Positions 35,357 to 45,112 are shown, counted from the first letter of the stretch. The stretch: 64,000 nucleotides of DNA from Bradyrhizobium canariense (GCF_018130465.1 NZ_JAFCKJ010000006.1:310001-374000), one strand, 5' to 3'. A program made the numbers and translations. The notes: generated by a model from the sequence alone, not told the origin.

Positions 35357-36340
35357 TTACGCGGCTGCGCTGATCCAGTCCCTCTCTACAGCACGACGAC
35401 GCGGCGGGAGTGCTTGCACCTCGCGCCGTTCGCCCTTGCTGGCGAGGCGCCAGCGTGCCGGGGATTGATCGCTGATGCGCTTGAACACCGTCGAAAAATG
35501 CGCCTGCGTGCTGAAGCCGACGGCGAGCGCGATCTCCGCCAGCGGCCGTTCGGTGGTCGCCAGCAACGTCTTGGCCTGCTCGATCCGGTGATTGAGCAGA
35601 TATTCGCGGGGCCGGTAACCGGTCGCAACGCGGAATTGCGCCGCGAAATGCATTCTGGACAGGCCGGCGATGTTGGCGAGCTCGGACAGGCTGATGCAGC
35701 GGTGGAAATGATCGGCGACATATTGCTCGACGCGCCGCAGCCGCCATTTCGGCAAGGCATTGACCCTGGCGCGCGGCAATTCCAGGCGCGCGAGATGCAT
35801 CGCAAGGGTCTGGCCGATGCAGGTCGTAAACTGGTGGTCCGCGGCGTCGGCATGTTCGATCAACGCCTTCGCAAGCTCGGCTGCGAGCGGGTCGCGCAAC
35901 AGGACGAGATCGTTCAGTCCTTCGGTCGCGGAAGATTGCTCCGGAAAATGATCCGCGGAGATGTGAAAGTGCAGGAAGGCGCATGGCGACTGGAATTGCG
36001 CGGCGAGGGGCTTCGACGGCGCGGTGAGATACAGCGTGCCAGCAGGCATGGTACCGTCGAAAATGACCTGGCGATCCCGGGTGAGTTTCGCGCGCGTGGT
36101 CTTCAGGGCGATGCCGACGAAATAGCGATCCTCAGGCGTCGTCGCTTCGTGCGACGAGGTGCTCCGCGCCTCTTCCCATCGCGAGATCGAGATGTCCTCG
36201 GCGGCCGCCCCCGTGCGCGGATCGATCTGACGCCATTGACGCTCCCGAATGATCGCCTGGGTTGCTTGGGGGATCTCGCAATCCCGCGAGCCGGCCGGAA
36301 AATCAATCCAGGCATCACCTGCCTGCAAATTGGTCAACAT
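35357..36340 (-). CDS. AraC-family transcription regulator
   Basis: 327 residues. The C-terminal 100 hold the double helix-turn-helix: CISLSELANIAGLSRMHFAA and RPLAEIALAVGFSTQAHFST, followed by VFKRISDQSPARWR. The N-terminal 200 residues form a sensing domain of the AraC-binding type. Start is the ATG at 36340 with GGAGAGG upstream. Its promoter has a CTAAC array (see 36443) about 100 bp upstream of the ATG. The strong terminator at 35283 lies directly downstream. A regulator of the stress cluster to the right is plausible. Confidence 0.9.
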   Translation of the reverse strand: MLTNLQAGDAWIDFPAGSRDCEIPQATQAIIRERQWRQIDPRTGAAAEDISISRWEEARSTSSHEATTPEDRYFVGIALKTTRAKLTRDRQVIFDGTMPAGTLYLTAPSKPLAAQFQSPCAFLHFHISADHFPEQSSATEGLNDLVLLRDPLAAELAKALIEHADAADHQFTTCIGQTLAMHLARLELPRARVNALPKWRLRRVEQYVADHFHRCISLSELANIAGLSRMHFAAQFRVATGYRPREYLLNHRIEQAKTLLATTERPLAEIALAVGFSTQAHFSTVFKRISDQSPARWRLASKGERREVQALPPRRRAVERDWISAAA

Positions 36341-36442
36341 CGCTCGTCCTCTCCGGGCTTTCTCCGCTGTTTGCAACCAGCAAACGCGCAAAGCCCACGT
36401 TTTCCATGGTGAGAGGATAGGGGTGAGCTGACCTGCAAGCTC

Positions 36443-36467
36443 GTTAGGGGTGATTAGGATGTGTTAG
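36443..36467 (-). promoter_or_regulatory. CTAAC array, three half-sites at 10-bp spacing, upstream of the AraC gene
   Basis: On the minus strand: CTAAC, CTAAT, CTAAC with starts exactly 10 bp apart (plus-strand 36463, 36453, 36443). A possible -10 (TATCCT) lies 24 nt downstream of the last half-site, as in the other arrays. Spacing of one helical turn means a protein that binds on one face, typical of tandem binding by OmpR-type winged helix regulators. Confidence 0.6.
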
Positions 36468-36694
36468 TTTTTGTGGGAGCGCATCAGGTGCGACATCCCG
36501 TCTCAGGAAGCGTCGTTTTTGCACAATTTATCAGATATTTGCGCATCCCCGACCCGACTCAGGAGAGCGCAGGACATCGCGTGGAGATCAATACGGCGGT
36601 GTGAGTTCCGTGCGTTGCCCTCGCTGGACCTCGCATCGGTGCCGGGTATAGTCGCGCCGCATTTCGATGGAGCGGCCGTCAGGATGAGTCAGAA

Positions 36695-39577
36695 GTGACC
36701 GAGCCCTCGGCAGGACATGGCCCCCGCGGCAGCGGCGCCGCGACGATCCTGGATTTCGATGCCGTCGCGTTCGGGCCGTTCTCGCTTCGGTCGCGGCTGC
36801 TGGAGAAGGATGGCTTGCCGGTCAGGCTCGGCAGCCGCGCGATGGATATTTTGCGCCTGCTCGTCAGTCGCGCCGGCGAAGTGGTCCCGAAGGACGAAAT
36901 TCTCGGCTATGCGTGGTCCGGACTCTCCGTCGAGGAGATCAGTCTGCGCGTCCATGTCGCGGAGCTGCGCAAGGTGCTCGGCGACGGAAGAGATGGTCCC
37001 CGCTACATCACCAACATCCCGGGCCGGGGCTATTGCTTTGTCGCACCCGTGCGACGTGGCGGGCGCGCGGAGGCGGCTGCGCTGGCGTCGGGTTCGCCTG
37101 AAAGGGCAGCGCCGCCACCGTCGCTGCCGCGTCGACTGGACCGGATGGTCGGGCGGGAGGACGCTGTGGCCGAGTTGGCGGCACGCTTGCTCCGCGATCG
37201 CTTCGTCACGCTGCGAGGGCCGGGCGGCATCGGCAAGACCACCGTTGCGACCGCGCTCGCGCATGAGATGTGCGATAGCTTCGACGGCAACGTCCATTTC
37301 CTCGAATTCGGCCCGCTGAAGGACGCGGCCCTGGTCGCGAGCACGGTTGCCGCCGCGTTGGGCCTCGTCGTGCACCACGATGATCCCTCGGGCAGCATCG
37401 TCAATTTCCTGCGTGGCCGGCGGCTTCTTCTCGTTCTCGACAGCTGCGAGCACGTCATCGAGGAGGTCGCACGTCTTGCGGAAAACATCTACCGGGAGGC
37501 GCCCGGCATCGTCATCCTCGCAACCAGCCGCGAGTCGCTGCTGGTGGAAGGCGAGCAGATTTTCGAGCTCGTTTCGCTCCCTGGGCCGCCGCAGGGCACC
37601 CGCCTCAGTGCCGGCGAGGTGCTGGCTTATCCTGCGGTGCGCCTGTTCGTCGATCGCGCCGTCGCCGCAGGGCATCGCGACGACATCACCGACGAGGATG
37701 CCGAGGTCCTGGCCCGGATTTGCGGCAAGCTCGATGGCATCGCGCTCGCGATCGAGCTGGCTGCCGCACGTGTCGGTCTGTATGGCCTGCGCGAGATGGC
37801 GGCGCTGCTCGACAACCGGCTGCAGCTCGAATGGCGCGGGCGGCGAACGGCGCCGCCGCGGCAGCAGACGCTCGGCGCCACGCTCGACTGGAGTTTCGGT
37901 CTGATCGGCGAGGGCGAGCGGATCGTATTTCAGCGCCTCGCCGTCTTCGCAGGTCACTTCACGTTGAAGGGCGCGATAACGGTGGCGGCCGGGGAGGAGA
38001 TGCCGGAGGATCGCGTCGTCGAGGCGCTGGAGCAACTTGTGGCGAAGTCGCTGGTTTCCGCCCAGCCGGACGGCGCATCGCGACGCTATCGCCTGCTCGA
38101 TGCAACGCGCGCCTATGCCCTGCAGAAACTGGCCGACAACGGACAACTGGCAGAGATCGCGCGCCGTCACGCTCTATATGTTCAATGCACGCTCGAAGCG
38201 GGCATGAGGGATAAGGAGGGCAGCGATCATGCCTCACGTTTGCAGGAGCGCACGATCCTGCTCGCCGATGCCCGCGCTGCGCTGCAATGGAGTTATGCCA
38301 ACGACGACGGCGCCGGCTTGCGTGTGCCGCTCGCCGGCAGCTGCACAAGGCTGTTCGTCGAACTCAATTTGCTGAACGAGGCGCGCATCTGGTCCGGTCG
38401 GGCACTCGCAATGCTCGACGAGGCCGATCGGGGCGGCAGATGGGAGCTTGAGCTTCAGTCGACGCTCGGTCACGCCTTCATGTTCACCGAGCGCAACAGC
38501 GAGCAGGCGGAAGCGGCGCTCAGGCGCGGGCTGGAGATAGCGGAAGCGCTTCCCGATCACGCCAACACATTCAGGCTGCTGTCCCGGCTCAACATGTTCT
38601 ACCGCCGGACCGGTCGCTATCGGCATCTGGTGCCGACTGCGCTTCACGCCGAGCGGATTGCCCGCGTGATCGGCGATACCGCCGGTATCGCCGGGAGCAA
38701 ATCGCTGCTCGGCGTGTCATATCACCTCGCCGGAGACCAGGCCGAGGCGCAAGTCCATCTCGACCACGGCCTACGCGACGACGCTGCGCTACGCGGAACG
38801 CAACCCGGACATTTCGCCTATTCACGCACGCCGCAGATCCCGCTCGCGCGCGTGCTATGGCTGCGCGGCTTTCCCGATCGTGCGCTTGAATGCGTCCGGC
38901 CGCTGGTCGGCGCTTCAGCGCCGCACGACGTGGTCATGCATTGTATCGCACTATGCTGGTCCGCTTCGGTGTTCGGCTGGGTTGGCGACTGGCCGTCGGT
39001 CGAGGCCATGACCGATCGCCTGGCCGCGCATGCGAGCATGCACGGACTCGTGCCCTACGAAGCCGTCGCGACGGGTTTTCGGGCGCAGAGCATGATCGCT
39101 CGGGGCGAGGTCGCCGATGGCGTCGACCTGTTGCGAAGCGCGCTTCCACGCCTGCACGCCGATCGCTACGAACTCTATGCCTCGGCGTTCGCCGCGGATC
39201 TGTCTCGGGGCTTGGTCACCTTGGGACGATTGACGGAAGGCATTCGGATTCTTCACGAAACCATTGTGCGGGTCGAGCAGGAAGGCGGCGCCTTCGACAT
39301 GCCCGAGCTGCTCCGTCTGCGGGGAGAGTTCGAAGTTTATGGCGGCAATCTCGACGCGGCCGAGGCCGATCTTGTCGCCTCGATCTCGCTCGCCGAACAG
39401 CAGGGCGCATTGTCCTGGCGGCTGCGAGCCGAGATGTCGCTGGCGCGGCTTCGAATCCTGCAGCGTGTGCAAAATCCTCTCGAACAGCTCGCCAAAACCT
39501 ATGCCCGCTTCTCGGAAGGGTTCGAGACCGCCGATCTCAGTGCGGCACGGCGCATGCTGAACGAGCCGGCGGCCTGA
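36695..39577 (+). CDS. Large regulator 1: OmpR-type winged helix + NB-ARC/AAA ATPase + TPR-like
   Basis: 960 residues, GTG start. Residues about 20-115 are an OmpR-type winged helix (VAFGPFSLRSRLLEKDG to RYITNIPGRGYCFVAPV). About 150-480 form a STAND-type ATPase: Walker A in LRGPGGIGKTTVA (about 174-181), Walker B in RLLLVLDSCEHV (about 245), and a LATSRES sensor segment. The C-terminal 450 residues are helical repeats of the TPR type. The architecture resembles BTAD/STAND activators in which ligand binding releases the DNA-binding domain. Two closely similar proteins are encoded 4 and 17 kb away. A CTAAC array lies upstream but faces the AraC gene. No signal peptide. Ligand unknown. Confidence 0.88.
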   Translation: MTEPSAGHGPRGSGAATILDFDAVAFGPFSLRSRLLEKDGLPVRLGSRAMDILRLLVSRAGEVVPKDEILGYAWSGLSVEEISLRVHVAELRKVLGDGRDGPRYITNIPGRGYCFVAPVRRGGRAEAAALASGSPERAAPPPSLPRRLDRMVGREDAVAELAARLLRDRFVTLRGPGGIGKTTVATALAHEMCDSFDGNVHFLEFGPLKDAALVASTVAAALGLVVHHDDPSGSIVNFLRGRRLLLVLDSCEHVIEEVARLAENIYREAPGIVILATSRESLLVEGEQIFELVSLPGPPQGTRLSAGEVLAYPAVRLFVDRAVAAGHRDDITDEDAEVLARICGKLDGIALAIELAAARVGLYGLREMAALLDNRLQLEWRGRRTAPPRQQTLGATLDWSFGLIGEGERIVFQRLAVFAGHFTLKGAITVAAGEEMPEDRVVEALEQLVAKSLVSAQPDGASRRYRLLDATRAYALQKLADNGQLAEIARRHALYVQCTLEAGMRDKEGSDHASRLQERTILLADARAALQWSYANDDGAGLRVPLAGSCTRLFVELNLLNEARIWSGRALAMLDEADRGGRWELELQSTLGHAFMFTERNSEQAEAALRRGLEIAEALPDHANTFRLLSRLNMFYRRTGRYRHLVPTALHAERIARVIGDTAGIAGSKSLLGVSYHLAGDQAEAQVHLDHGLRDDAALRGTQPGHFAYSRTPQIPLARVLWLRGFPDRALECVRPLVGASAPHDVVMHCIALCWSASVFGWVGDWPSVEAMTDRLAAHASMHGLVPYEAVATGFRAQSMIARGEVADGVDLLRSALPRLHADRYELYASAFAADLSRGLVTLGRLTEGIRILHETIVRVEQEGGAFDMPELLRLRGEFEVYGGNLDAAEADLVASISLAEQQGALSWRLRAEMSLARLRILQRVQNPLEQLAKTYARFSEGFETADLSAARRMLNEPAA

Positions 39578-39608
39578 CCAAGTCGAAGCGAATTTTTCGC
39601 GCGTGCCG

Positions 39609-40316
39609 CTACTCGAAGACGGCGTCGAAAATCTCGACGTCCATCAGCACGGGCTTGGCGACCACGGTTCCGTCGGGCCGCAGCGCCTGCGCGCGTCGGA
39701 GCGTCGGCACAACAATGCCGCCGAAGCTGTCATGGGCCCAGGAGTAATGCGCGACTTTCATCCCGAACAGATCGTGATCGGCCCGCCGCTGCAACGCGTT
39801 CTCGTCGAAATAGAAGATCTGCTCGGGCGCGAGCGTGATCAGGCTCGGCGGGAACTGCGCCCGCAGGCGCCGCCATGACTCCGTGTTTTCCTGCCACGGT
39901 GGTAGTTCCTCCACCACCACGTCGGGATGGGCGAGCAGGAATGGATTGGTCAGATAATTCCAGATCGCGACGCCGCAGAAGAAGACGAGGTGCAGTTCGT
40001 CCGCGAGCGCGGGCGAACCGGCCTCGGTGAACGCAAGGCTCGGATTGCGCCAGGTCCGCAGCACCTCGCCCTCGAGGCTTTCGATCGTGATCGCGTCCGG
40101 CTGAAACGAGCCGGAGTGTTCGCCTCCGGTGATGCCGGTGAAGCGGACCGACTGGGTGCGGGTCGAGCCCTCCGCCGTCACGTCCTTGAATTCGCTGGCA
40201 TGTCCGGCGCTGGAGAACAGCGTTCCGGCGACGGAGAGGTGAAGCGTGAACCGGCTCAAGCTATTCCAGCGGGCCATTCCGCCGCTGGCATCGATTACAT
40301 CGTCAAGAAGCGCCAT
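39609..40316 (-). CDS. Unrecognised 235-aa protein under a CTAAC array
   Basis: No signal peptide (the hydrophobic content is low at the N-terminus) and no membrane helix. Sequence elements: VIDASGGMARWNSLSRFTLH, a set of beta-type strands (SVRFTGITGGEHSGSFQPD), LHLVFFCGVAIWNYLTNP and a late DLFGMKVAHYSWAHD. The pattern resembles proteins of lipocalin- or LolA-like sheet type but I cannot name a family. It faces regulator 1 in convergent fashion with a 31-bp gap. Its promoter carries a CTAAC array 60 bp upstream, so it is a likely target of the local regulators. Confidence 0.65.
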   Translation of the reverse strand: MALLDDVIDASGGMARWNSLSRFTLHLSVAGTLFSSAGHASEFKDVTAEGSTRTQSVRFTGITGGEHSGSFQPDAITIESLEGEVLRTWRNPSLAFTEAGSPALADELHLVFFCGVAIWNYLTNPFLLAHPDVVVEELPPWQENTESWRRLRAQFPPSLITLAPEQIFYFDENALQRRADHDLFGMKVAHYSWAHDSFGGIVVPTLRRAQALRPDGTVVAKPVLMDVEIFDAVFE

Positions 40317-40375
40317 GTCCCGCCATATCCACCATGAAGTGCCACCACCATGGCGGGGCGGATGCGGCTTGGCAT

Positions 40376-40400
40376 GTTAGAAGTTGTTAGGAGTTGCGAG
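40376..40400 (-). promoter_or_regulatory. CTAAC array upstream of the 235-aa gene
   Basis: Reading on the minus strand: CTCGC-AACTC-CTAAC-AACTT-CTAAC, half-sites starting 10 bp apart. The first two blocks (CTCGCAAC..CTAAC) are also found upstream of the epoxide hydrolase gene, 5 kb away. The array ends 60 bp before the ATG. Confidence 0.6.
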
Positions 40401-40434
40401 CGGATATTCTTGCCGTATCCCGTTGAAGATACTC

Positions 40435-43278
40435 TCAATTCAGCGCCGCAAGAAGCTCCCTGGCGGCGACGAGATCACGGGTCTGGAGGCCTTCCTGATA
40501 CCGCGCGACGAGCGGGGCGAGCAGGGCGCGTGCGTCTCCGGCTCTTCCGGCCCGGCGCCAGACCCGGCCGAGACTGATGGCCCCCCGGAGCTCCCAGCCG
40601 AGCGCGCATTGGCGGCGTGACAGATCGAGCGATTCCCGGAAGCAGCTTTCGGCCTCCGCGGCATTGCCCGACCGGGCGAGGATGTCGCCCTTGACCCTGA
40701 GCATCTCGGGCATGTCGAAGGATTCGCCATGATCGGGGATCTCTGCGATGGCATCGTTGATCGTCTGCAAGGCTTCGTCGGCCTGGTTCTGCGCCGCGAG
40801 ACCCTCCGCGAGCGCGGTCGCAAACACCGTCGTCATGATCCGGTGTCGCGTCGCGTACAGCGTGGCCTGGCTACGACGGAGGTGCTCGATGCCGGCGGCG
40901 ATGTCGCCGCGGCGAAGCAGCAGCTCTCCCTTCTGGCCGATGCCGACCGCATGATAGGGTCCGAGGAAGTGCCGCGCGGAATGGTCGATCAGCCGCTCGA
41001 TCAGGATTTCCGCATTGGCCCAGTCGCCGACCCACAGGAACACGTAGATGGTCCAGATCAGGGAAATACCGAGAGTGAGCGGCTGTTCGAGCAGCTCGGC
41101 CTCGCGAACGGTGTATCGGGACGCCTCGATCGCACGATCGGGCCGGCCGGTGAGCCAAAGCCCGCGTGCCAGCGCCACCAGTGCGACGATGCGGTCGTCA
41201 TAGCCGAGATGCCCGATATTCAGCCGCTGCGAGCCGGGATTATGCACCATCGCGCTCTCGCAGAACTGCACCGCCTTGTCCTGATTGCCGATCAAATGAT
41301 GGGCGACACCAAGCATCCATTCGACGTTCAGCGTGCTGGCGGGATCGTTCAGTTTCCGTGCGACGCTCTCGCCCTGTTCGCCGGTTCCGAGGGCTCCGTG
41401 AAAATCTCCGACCCTGGTGAGGTAGATGTGTAATCCGCGCAGCAGCCAGAGCTGCCAGTGCAAATCCTGGAGCTCCCGGGCGAGCTGGAGACTGCGCGTG
41501 AATGCCGAGCGGACCGCTTCGGTATTGCCCTGCGTGAACATCGCGGACACGCCGAGCGCGGCCTGCAAAATCATTTCATGGCGGCCATCCACCGCGCTCG
41601 CGTCGGGGGACGCCAGCGCCTGCTGGGTCCAGCGGTAGCATTCCGTCAGCAATGTCAGCTCGAGGAAGAACTGGGCCGCCGATGCCGCCAGATCCACGCC
41701 GATCGTCCGGTCACCGCCGTCCGAAAAGCTCCAGCTCAGCGCGGCCCGGACATTGGGCAGGTGATCGGCATAGGGAAGAAAGCCGCCGGCCGTCTGCATG
41801 CCCGTGGATTTGACGGCGATGTCGCGCAGGAAGTCGCGGAAATATTCGGCGTGGGCGCGCGCGGCGCGGTCAGCTTCGCCGTTCTCGACGAGCTTGTCCG
41901 CGACGAAGGCACGCGTCGTATCCAGCAGGCGATAGCGCAGCCGCCGCTCCGCAGGGGAAGTCGCGATCAGCGATTTGGAGAGCAGATTCGAAATCGCCTC
42001 GACGGCTTCCGGCTCGCCGATGCCCTGACAGGAGGCGACCGCAAGCGCGGCTTCCAGGGTGAACGGCCCGACGAACACCGACAATCCGCGTAGCGTTGCG
42101 CTTTCGGCTGCCGGCAGCAAATCGTAGCTCCAGGCCAGCGCCGCGCTGAGGGTCTGGTGCCGTGGGACAGCGGTGCGCCGCCCGCGCCACAGCAGCGAGA
42201 AGCGGCTGTCGAGCAGCGAGGCGGTCCCGGCAATGCCGTAGGCGTTGACACGCCCGGCCGCGAGCTCGATCGCGAGCGCGATGCCGTCCAGCCGCCGGCA
42301 GATCTCGGCGACGAGCGGCGCATCCTCCTCGCTGAGCTCGAATTCGCTTAGGCTCTCTGCAATGCGTTCCACGAAGAGCTGGCTTGCGGGATAGGCAAGG
42401 ATGTCGGCGATACTGAGCCCCTCGCGCTCTGGCGGGCAATCCAGCGGAAACAGCCGATGAACGCGCTCACCCTCGGCACGGAAGGATTCGCGGCTGGTGG
42501 CGAGAATGTGCAGCTCGCCCGCTTCCCGGACGATGCGCTCGGCCAGCGGGGCGAGATCGTCGAGGATGTGCTCGCAACTGTCGAACACCAGCAGCATCCG
42601 CCGGCTGCGCAGGAACGTCAGCAACCCGGGCATCGGGTCGTCGGAATTGACGGTCAGGCCCAGCGCAGCCGCAATCGTTCCCGGAACGAGCCGGGCCTCC
42701 CTCAGTGCGCCGAAATCGACAAAACACACCTGGCCGTCGAAGCCCTGGAGCTCGCCATGCGCCACGGCCAGTGCGACCGAGGTCTTGCCGATCCCGCCGG
42801 GGCCGACGATCGTGACGAAGCGATGCTGCGCAAGCTCGGCGGAAATTCTCTCGACCGCATCGTCCCGCCCGATCATTTTCGCGAGTGGCGAGGGCAGCGA
42901 GCGGGGCGAAGCCGCGGGCAGGCTGGCTTGGTTCTCCGAAGGGGCAGCCCGGAGCAGCGGGGCCGTGAAGCAATAACCCCGTCCGGGGACGTTGACGACG
43001 TAGCGGGAGCCTTCGCCCGGATCGCCCAGAGCCTTGCGCAGCGTCGTGATGTGAAAGCGGAGGCTGCCTTCGTCCACATTCACGTCGGCCCAGATCCTCC
43101 GGATCAGCTCACGCTTGTCCACGACCTCGCCGGCGCGTTCGGCAAGAAAAACGAGGATGTCGAGCGCACGGCCGCCGAGGTGAACCGGGGCGCCGTCCTT
43201 CTCGAGCAGCCGCGTCTTTGCGAACAGCCGGAACGGCCCGAAAGCAATGGCCGAATCCTGGTCGTTAGTGTCCGGCAC
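40435..43278 (-). CDS. Large regulator 2: OmpR-type winged helix + NB-ARC/AAA ATPase + TPR-like
   Basis: 947 residues from a GTG at 43278; the start gives PDTNDQDSAIAFGPFRLF, matching the N-terminus of regulator 3 (PDHSEDSAISFGPFRLF). The longer upstream frame is not used. Winged helix: residues about 10-105 (LLEKDGAPVHLGGRALDIL to GRGYCFTAPLL). ATPase: Walker A in GPGGIGKTSVALAVA at about 158, Walker B in RMLLVFDSCEHIL. The C-terminal 450 residues are TPR-like. A sensor kinase-like gene (HWE type) lies divergently 334 bp away with a CTAAC array between. Sequence similarity to regulator 3 is visibly higher than to regulator 1. Ligand unknown. Confidence 0.88.
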   Translation of the reverse strand: MPDTNDQDSAIAFGPFRLFAKTRLLEKDGAPVHLGGRALDILVFLAERAGEVVDKRELIRRIWADVNVDEGSLRFHITTLRKALGDPGEGSRYVVNVPGRGYCFTAPLLRAAPSENQASLPAASPRSLPSPLAKMIGRDDAVERISAELAQHRFVTIVGPGGIGKTSVALAVAHGELQGFDGQVCFVDFGALREARLVPGTIAAALGLTVNSDDPMPGLLTFLRSRRMLLVFDSCEHILDDLAPLAERIVREAGELHILATSRESFRAEGERVHRLFPLDCPPEREGLSIADILAYPASQLFVERIAESLSEFELSEEDAPLVAEICRRLDGIALAIELAAGRVNAYGIAGTASLLDSRFSLLWRGRRTAVPRHQTLSAALAWSYDLLPAAESATLRGLSVFVGPFTLEAALAVASCQGIGEPEAVEAISNLLSKSLIATSPAERRLRYRLLDTTRAFVADKLVENGEADRAARAHAEYFRDFLRDIAVKSTGMQTAGGFLPYADHLPNVRAALSWSFSDGGDRTIGVDLAASAAQFFLELTLLTECYRWTQQALASPDASAVDGRHEMILQAALGVSAMFTQGNTEAVRSAFTRSLQLARELQDLHWQLWLLRGLHIYLTRVGDFHGALGTGEQGESVARKLNDPASTLNVEWMLGVAHHLIGNQDKAVQFCESAMVHNPGSQRLNIGHLGYDDRIVALVALARGLWLTGRPDRAIEASRYTVREAELLEQPLTLGISLIWTIYVFLWVGDWANAEILIERLIDHSARHFLGPYHAVGIGQKGELLLRRGDIAAGIEHLRRSQATLYATRHRIMTTVFATALAEGLAAQNQADEALQTINDAIAEIPDHGESFDMPEMLRVKGDILARSGNAAEAESCFRESLDLSRRQCALGWELRGAISLGRVWRRAGRAGDARALLAPLVARYQEGLQTRDLVAARELLAALN

Positions 43279-43518
43279 GGGCCAATGATTCCAGTGAAAG
43301 GGCTGAACTCTGCACTCTGGTCTAGCAGAAGGGCACTCTGAGTAAACTGGTTGAAAGTGGCGAAATCGCGTGGCGGCGCCGGCAATTGGCCGGTTGCGCG
43401 CGACGGTCCGTCGCAAATTTTGCTCAAACGCGAGCATCTTGCGAAGCGATCGGGACAACCCGGCAGCGTGCTCGACCGCCGAGCTGACGGTTCGGAGTCC
43501 GGTCGTCGCACCGCCATC

Positions 43519-43543
43519 ATAACAAAAACTTGCAACGTCTAAC
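43519..43543 (+). promoter_or_regulatory. CTAAC-like array upstream of the histidine kinase gene
   Basis: ATAAC-AAAAA-CTTGC-AACGT-CTAAC followed by GAGCAA. Half-sites begin at 43519, 43529 and 43539, 10 bp apart. The last site continues TAACGAGCAA, which is also found at the epoxide hydrolase array. It ends 70 bp before the kinase ATG. The middle site is degenerate. Confidence 0.5.
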
Positions 43544-43612
43544 GAGCAATGCACGCGAACTGCATCCAGTATCCGCTTCGAGTTTGGCGCCAATTCCAAC
43601 GGGGAGGCTACG

Positions 43613-44284
43613 ATGTCCGGTATCAATGCTCGGCCGAACGACGATGTCGTTCAATCTCAATTTGTGGCCAGTCTTGACGATCAGTCGCGTGATTGGGAAC
43701 TGGTGCTGCGGGAATCCCACCATCGGATGAAGAACACGCTGACGATACTGGGTGCGTCAGTCCGCCGCGATTTCACCCGGTCAGGCACCCGGGATGTGTC
43801 GCTTGCCGCGGACCGGCTCGAGCGGCGCATCGTCGCCTTCGGCAGGCTCTATCAACTCTTGTCCGACAATGGTGAGCATACGGCGATCCCGGTCGCGGCC
43901 TTCTTCGAAAACCTGTGCGGAGCGATTTCCGAGGCCGTGCTGGAGCCGGCGGGCATCCGCTGCGAGGCCGCTATTGAAGGCGGCACGCTGCCGTCATCGC
44001 AATGCCATCGGCTCGCGCTGATGCTGACGGAGCTGGCCACGAATGCGGCCAAGCATGCCTTCCCGAACAGGAATGATGCACTGATCCGCATCGACATGGT
44101 CATCCGCGACGGAGCCTGGTTCTGCACGGTGGCCGACAACGGGATCGGCGCGACCGCGCCGCTTCAGGGCACCGGCAGCCGGATTCTCGAAGGACTCGCG
44201 CGCAGCATTCGCGCCCGGCTGCACGGCGAGGCGGGAGAGGGCGGCACACGCGTAACTATCGTGATGCCGATCGCAGCTGCTTGA
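43613..44284 (+). CDS. Cytoplasmic HWE/HisKA_2-type sensor histidine kinase without sensor domain
   Basis: 223 residues. ESHHRMKNTLTILGASVRRD at about residue 34 is the H-box of the HisKA_2/HWE group, and LALMLTELATNAAKHAF and VADNGIG are the N and G1 boxes of the ATPase domain. There is no membrane segment, PAS or GAF domain, so the input must come from a partner protein. Many rhizobial HWE kinases feed general stress signalling through PhyR-type regulators. It is preceded by a CTAAC array and followed after 33 bp by a glyoxalase gene. No response regulator is adjacent. Confidence 0.85.
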   Translation: MSGINARPNDDVVQSQFVASLDDQSRDWELVLRESHHRMKNTLTILGASVRRDFTRSGTRDVSLAADRLERRIVAFGRLYQLLSDNGEHTAIPVAAFFENLCGAISEAVLEPAGIRCEAAIEGGTLPSSQCHRLALMLTELATNAAKHAFPNRNDALIRIDMVIRDGAWFCTVADNGIGATAPLQGTGSRILEGLARSIRARLHGEAGEGGTRVTIVMPIAAA

Positions 44285-44317
44285 AGCTCGTCTTAGATCC
44301 AACCCAGGGAGTTCGAC

Positions 44318-45031
44318 ATGGCCACTACCGAAATCGACCGCGACGCCGCGGCCAAGCCTGCCATCAAGTCTGCGAACAAGCCTTCGACATCGCGTGGCGT
44401 TGATCAGAGGCTCGAGGTGATCGTGATCCCCGTGTCAGATGTCGATCGCGCCAAGGCCTTCTACGCGCGTCTCGGTTGGCGACTGGACGCCGATTTTGCC
44501 TCCGGCGATGATTGGCGCGTGATCCAGTTCACGCCGCCGGGCTCGGCCTGCTCGGTGATCTTCGGCAGGAACGTGACGGTGGCCGCACCCGGCTCGGTGC
44601 GAGGCCTGTACCTGATCGTCTCCGATCTGGAGGCGGCGCGAAAGGATCTCCTCGATCGCGGCATCGAGGTCAGCGCTCCGTTCCACGGTGCCGGCGATGT
44701 TCACGCCGGAACCGACGAGCCGTATCTGTCCGGCAGCCTTCGGGTCAACGGTGCTGACCCGAAGCGCGGCAGCTACAGCTCGTTTGCCTCGTTCAGCGAT
44801 CCCGACGGCAATGGCTGGCTGTTCCAGGAGGTCACCACGCGACTGCCGGGACGGATCGCGGGCGACGGCACGACATTCGCTTCGCAGGCTGCACTGGCGG
44901 CGGCATTGCGTCGCGCGGCGGCAGCGCATGGCGAGCACGAAAAGCGGACCGGCGGGCACGACGAGAACTGGGCCGATTGGTACGCCGATCATATCGTCCG
45001 CGAGCAGGCGGGCCAGCCGCTGCCATCCTGA
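44318..45031 (+). CDS. Glyoxalase/VOC-family protein
   Basis: 237 residues. The core (about 30-145) has the VOC pattern: EVIVIPVSDVDRAKAFYARLG, WRVIQFTPPGSACSVIFG and FASFSDPDGNGWLFQEV with a terminal Glu metal ligand. A flexible N-terminus and a charged C-terminal tail (HEKRTGGHDENWADWYADHI) extend the domain. It may detoxify an aldehyde or act in a dioxygenase-type reaction. It lies 33 bp after the histidine kinase and in front of a strong terminator, so the two form one unit. Confidence 0.85.
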   Translation: MATTEIDRDAAAKPAIKSANKPSTSRGVDQRLEVIVIPVSDVDRAKAFYARLGWRLDADFASGDDWRVIQFTPPGSACSVIFGRNVTVAAPGSVRGLYLIVSDLEAARKDLLDRGIEVSAPFHGAGDVHAGTDEPYLSGSLRVNGADPKRGSYSSFASFSDPDGNGWLFQEVTTRLPGRIAGDGTTFASQAALAAALRRAAAAHGEHEKRTGGHDENWADWYADHIVREQAGQPLPS

Positions 45032-45069
45032 GTTGGACAGCACGGATTCTTCGACTGATCCAAGCCGGC

Positions 45070-45112
45070 ACGGCGCGTGATGACTGAGCTCATCGCGCGC
45101 CGTATTGTTTTG
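45070..45112 (+). terminator. Rho-independent terminator after the kinase-glyoxalase unit
   Basis: A hairpin with the outer stem ACGGCGCG / CGCGCCGT extended by TGATGA / TCAT around a short loop, followed by ATTGTTTT. It lies 39 bp after the glyoxalase stop and separates this unit from the epoxide hydrolase operon. Confidence 0.75.

Noticed and set aside
39588-39600. GCGAA-TTT-TTCGC hairpin between convergent genes
   Set aside because: Only a 5-bp stem with no clear T-run; too weak to call a terminator.
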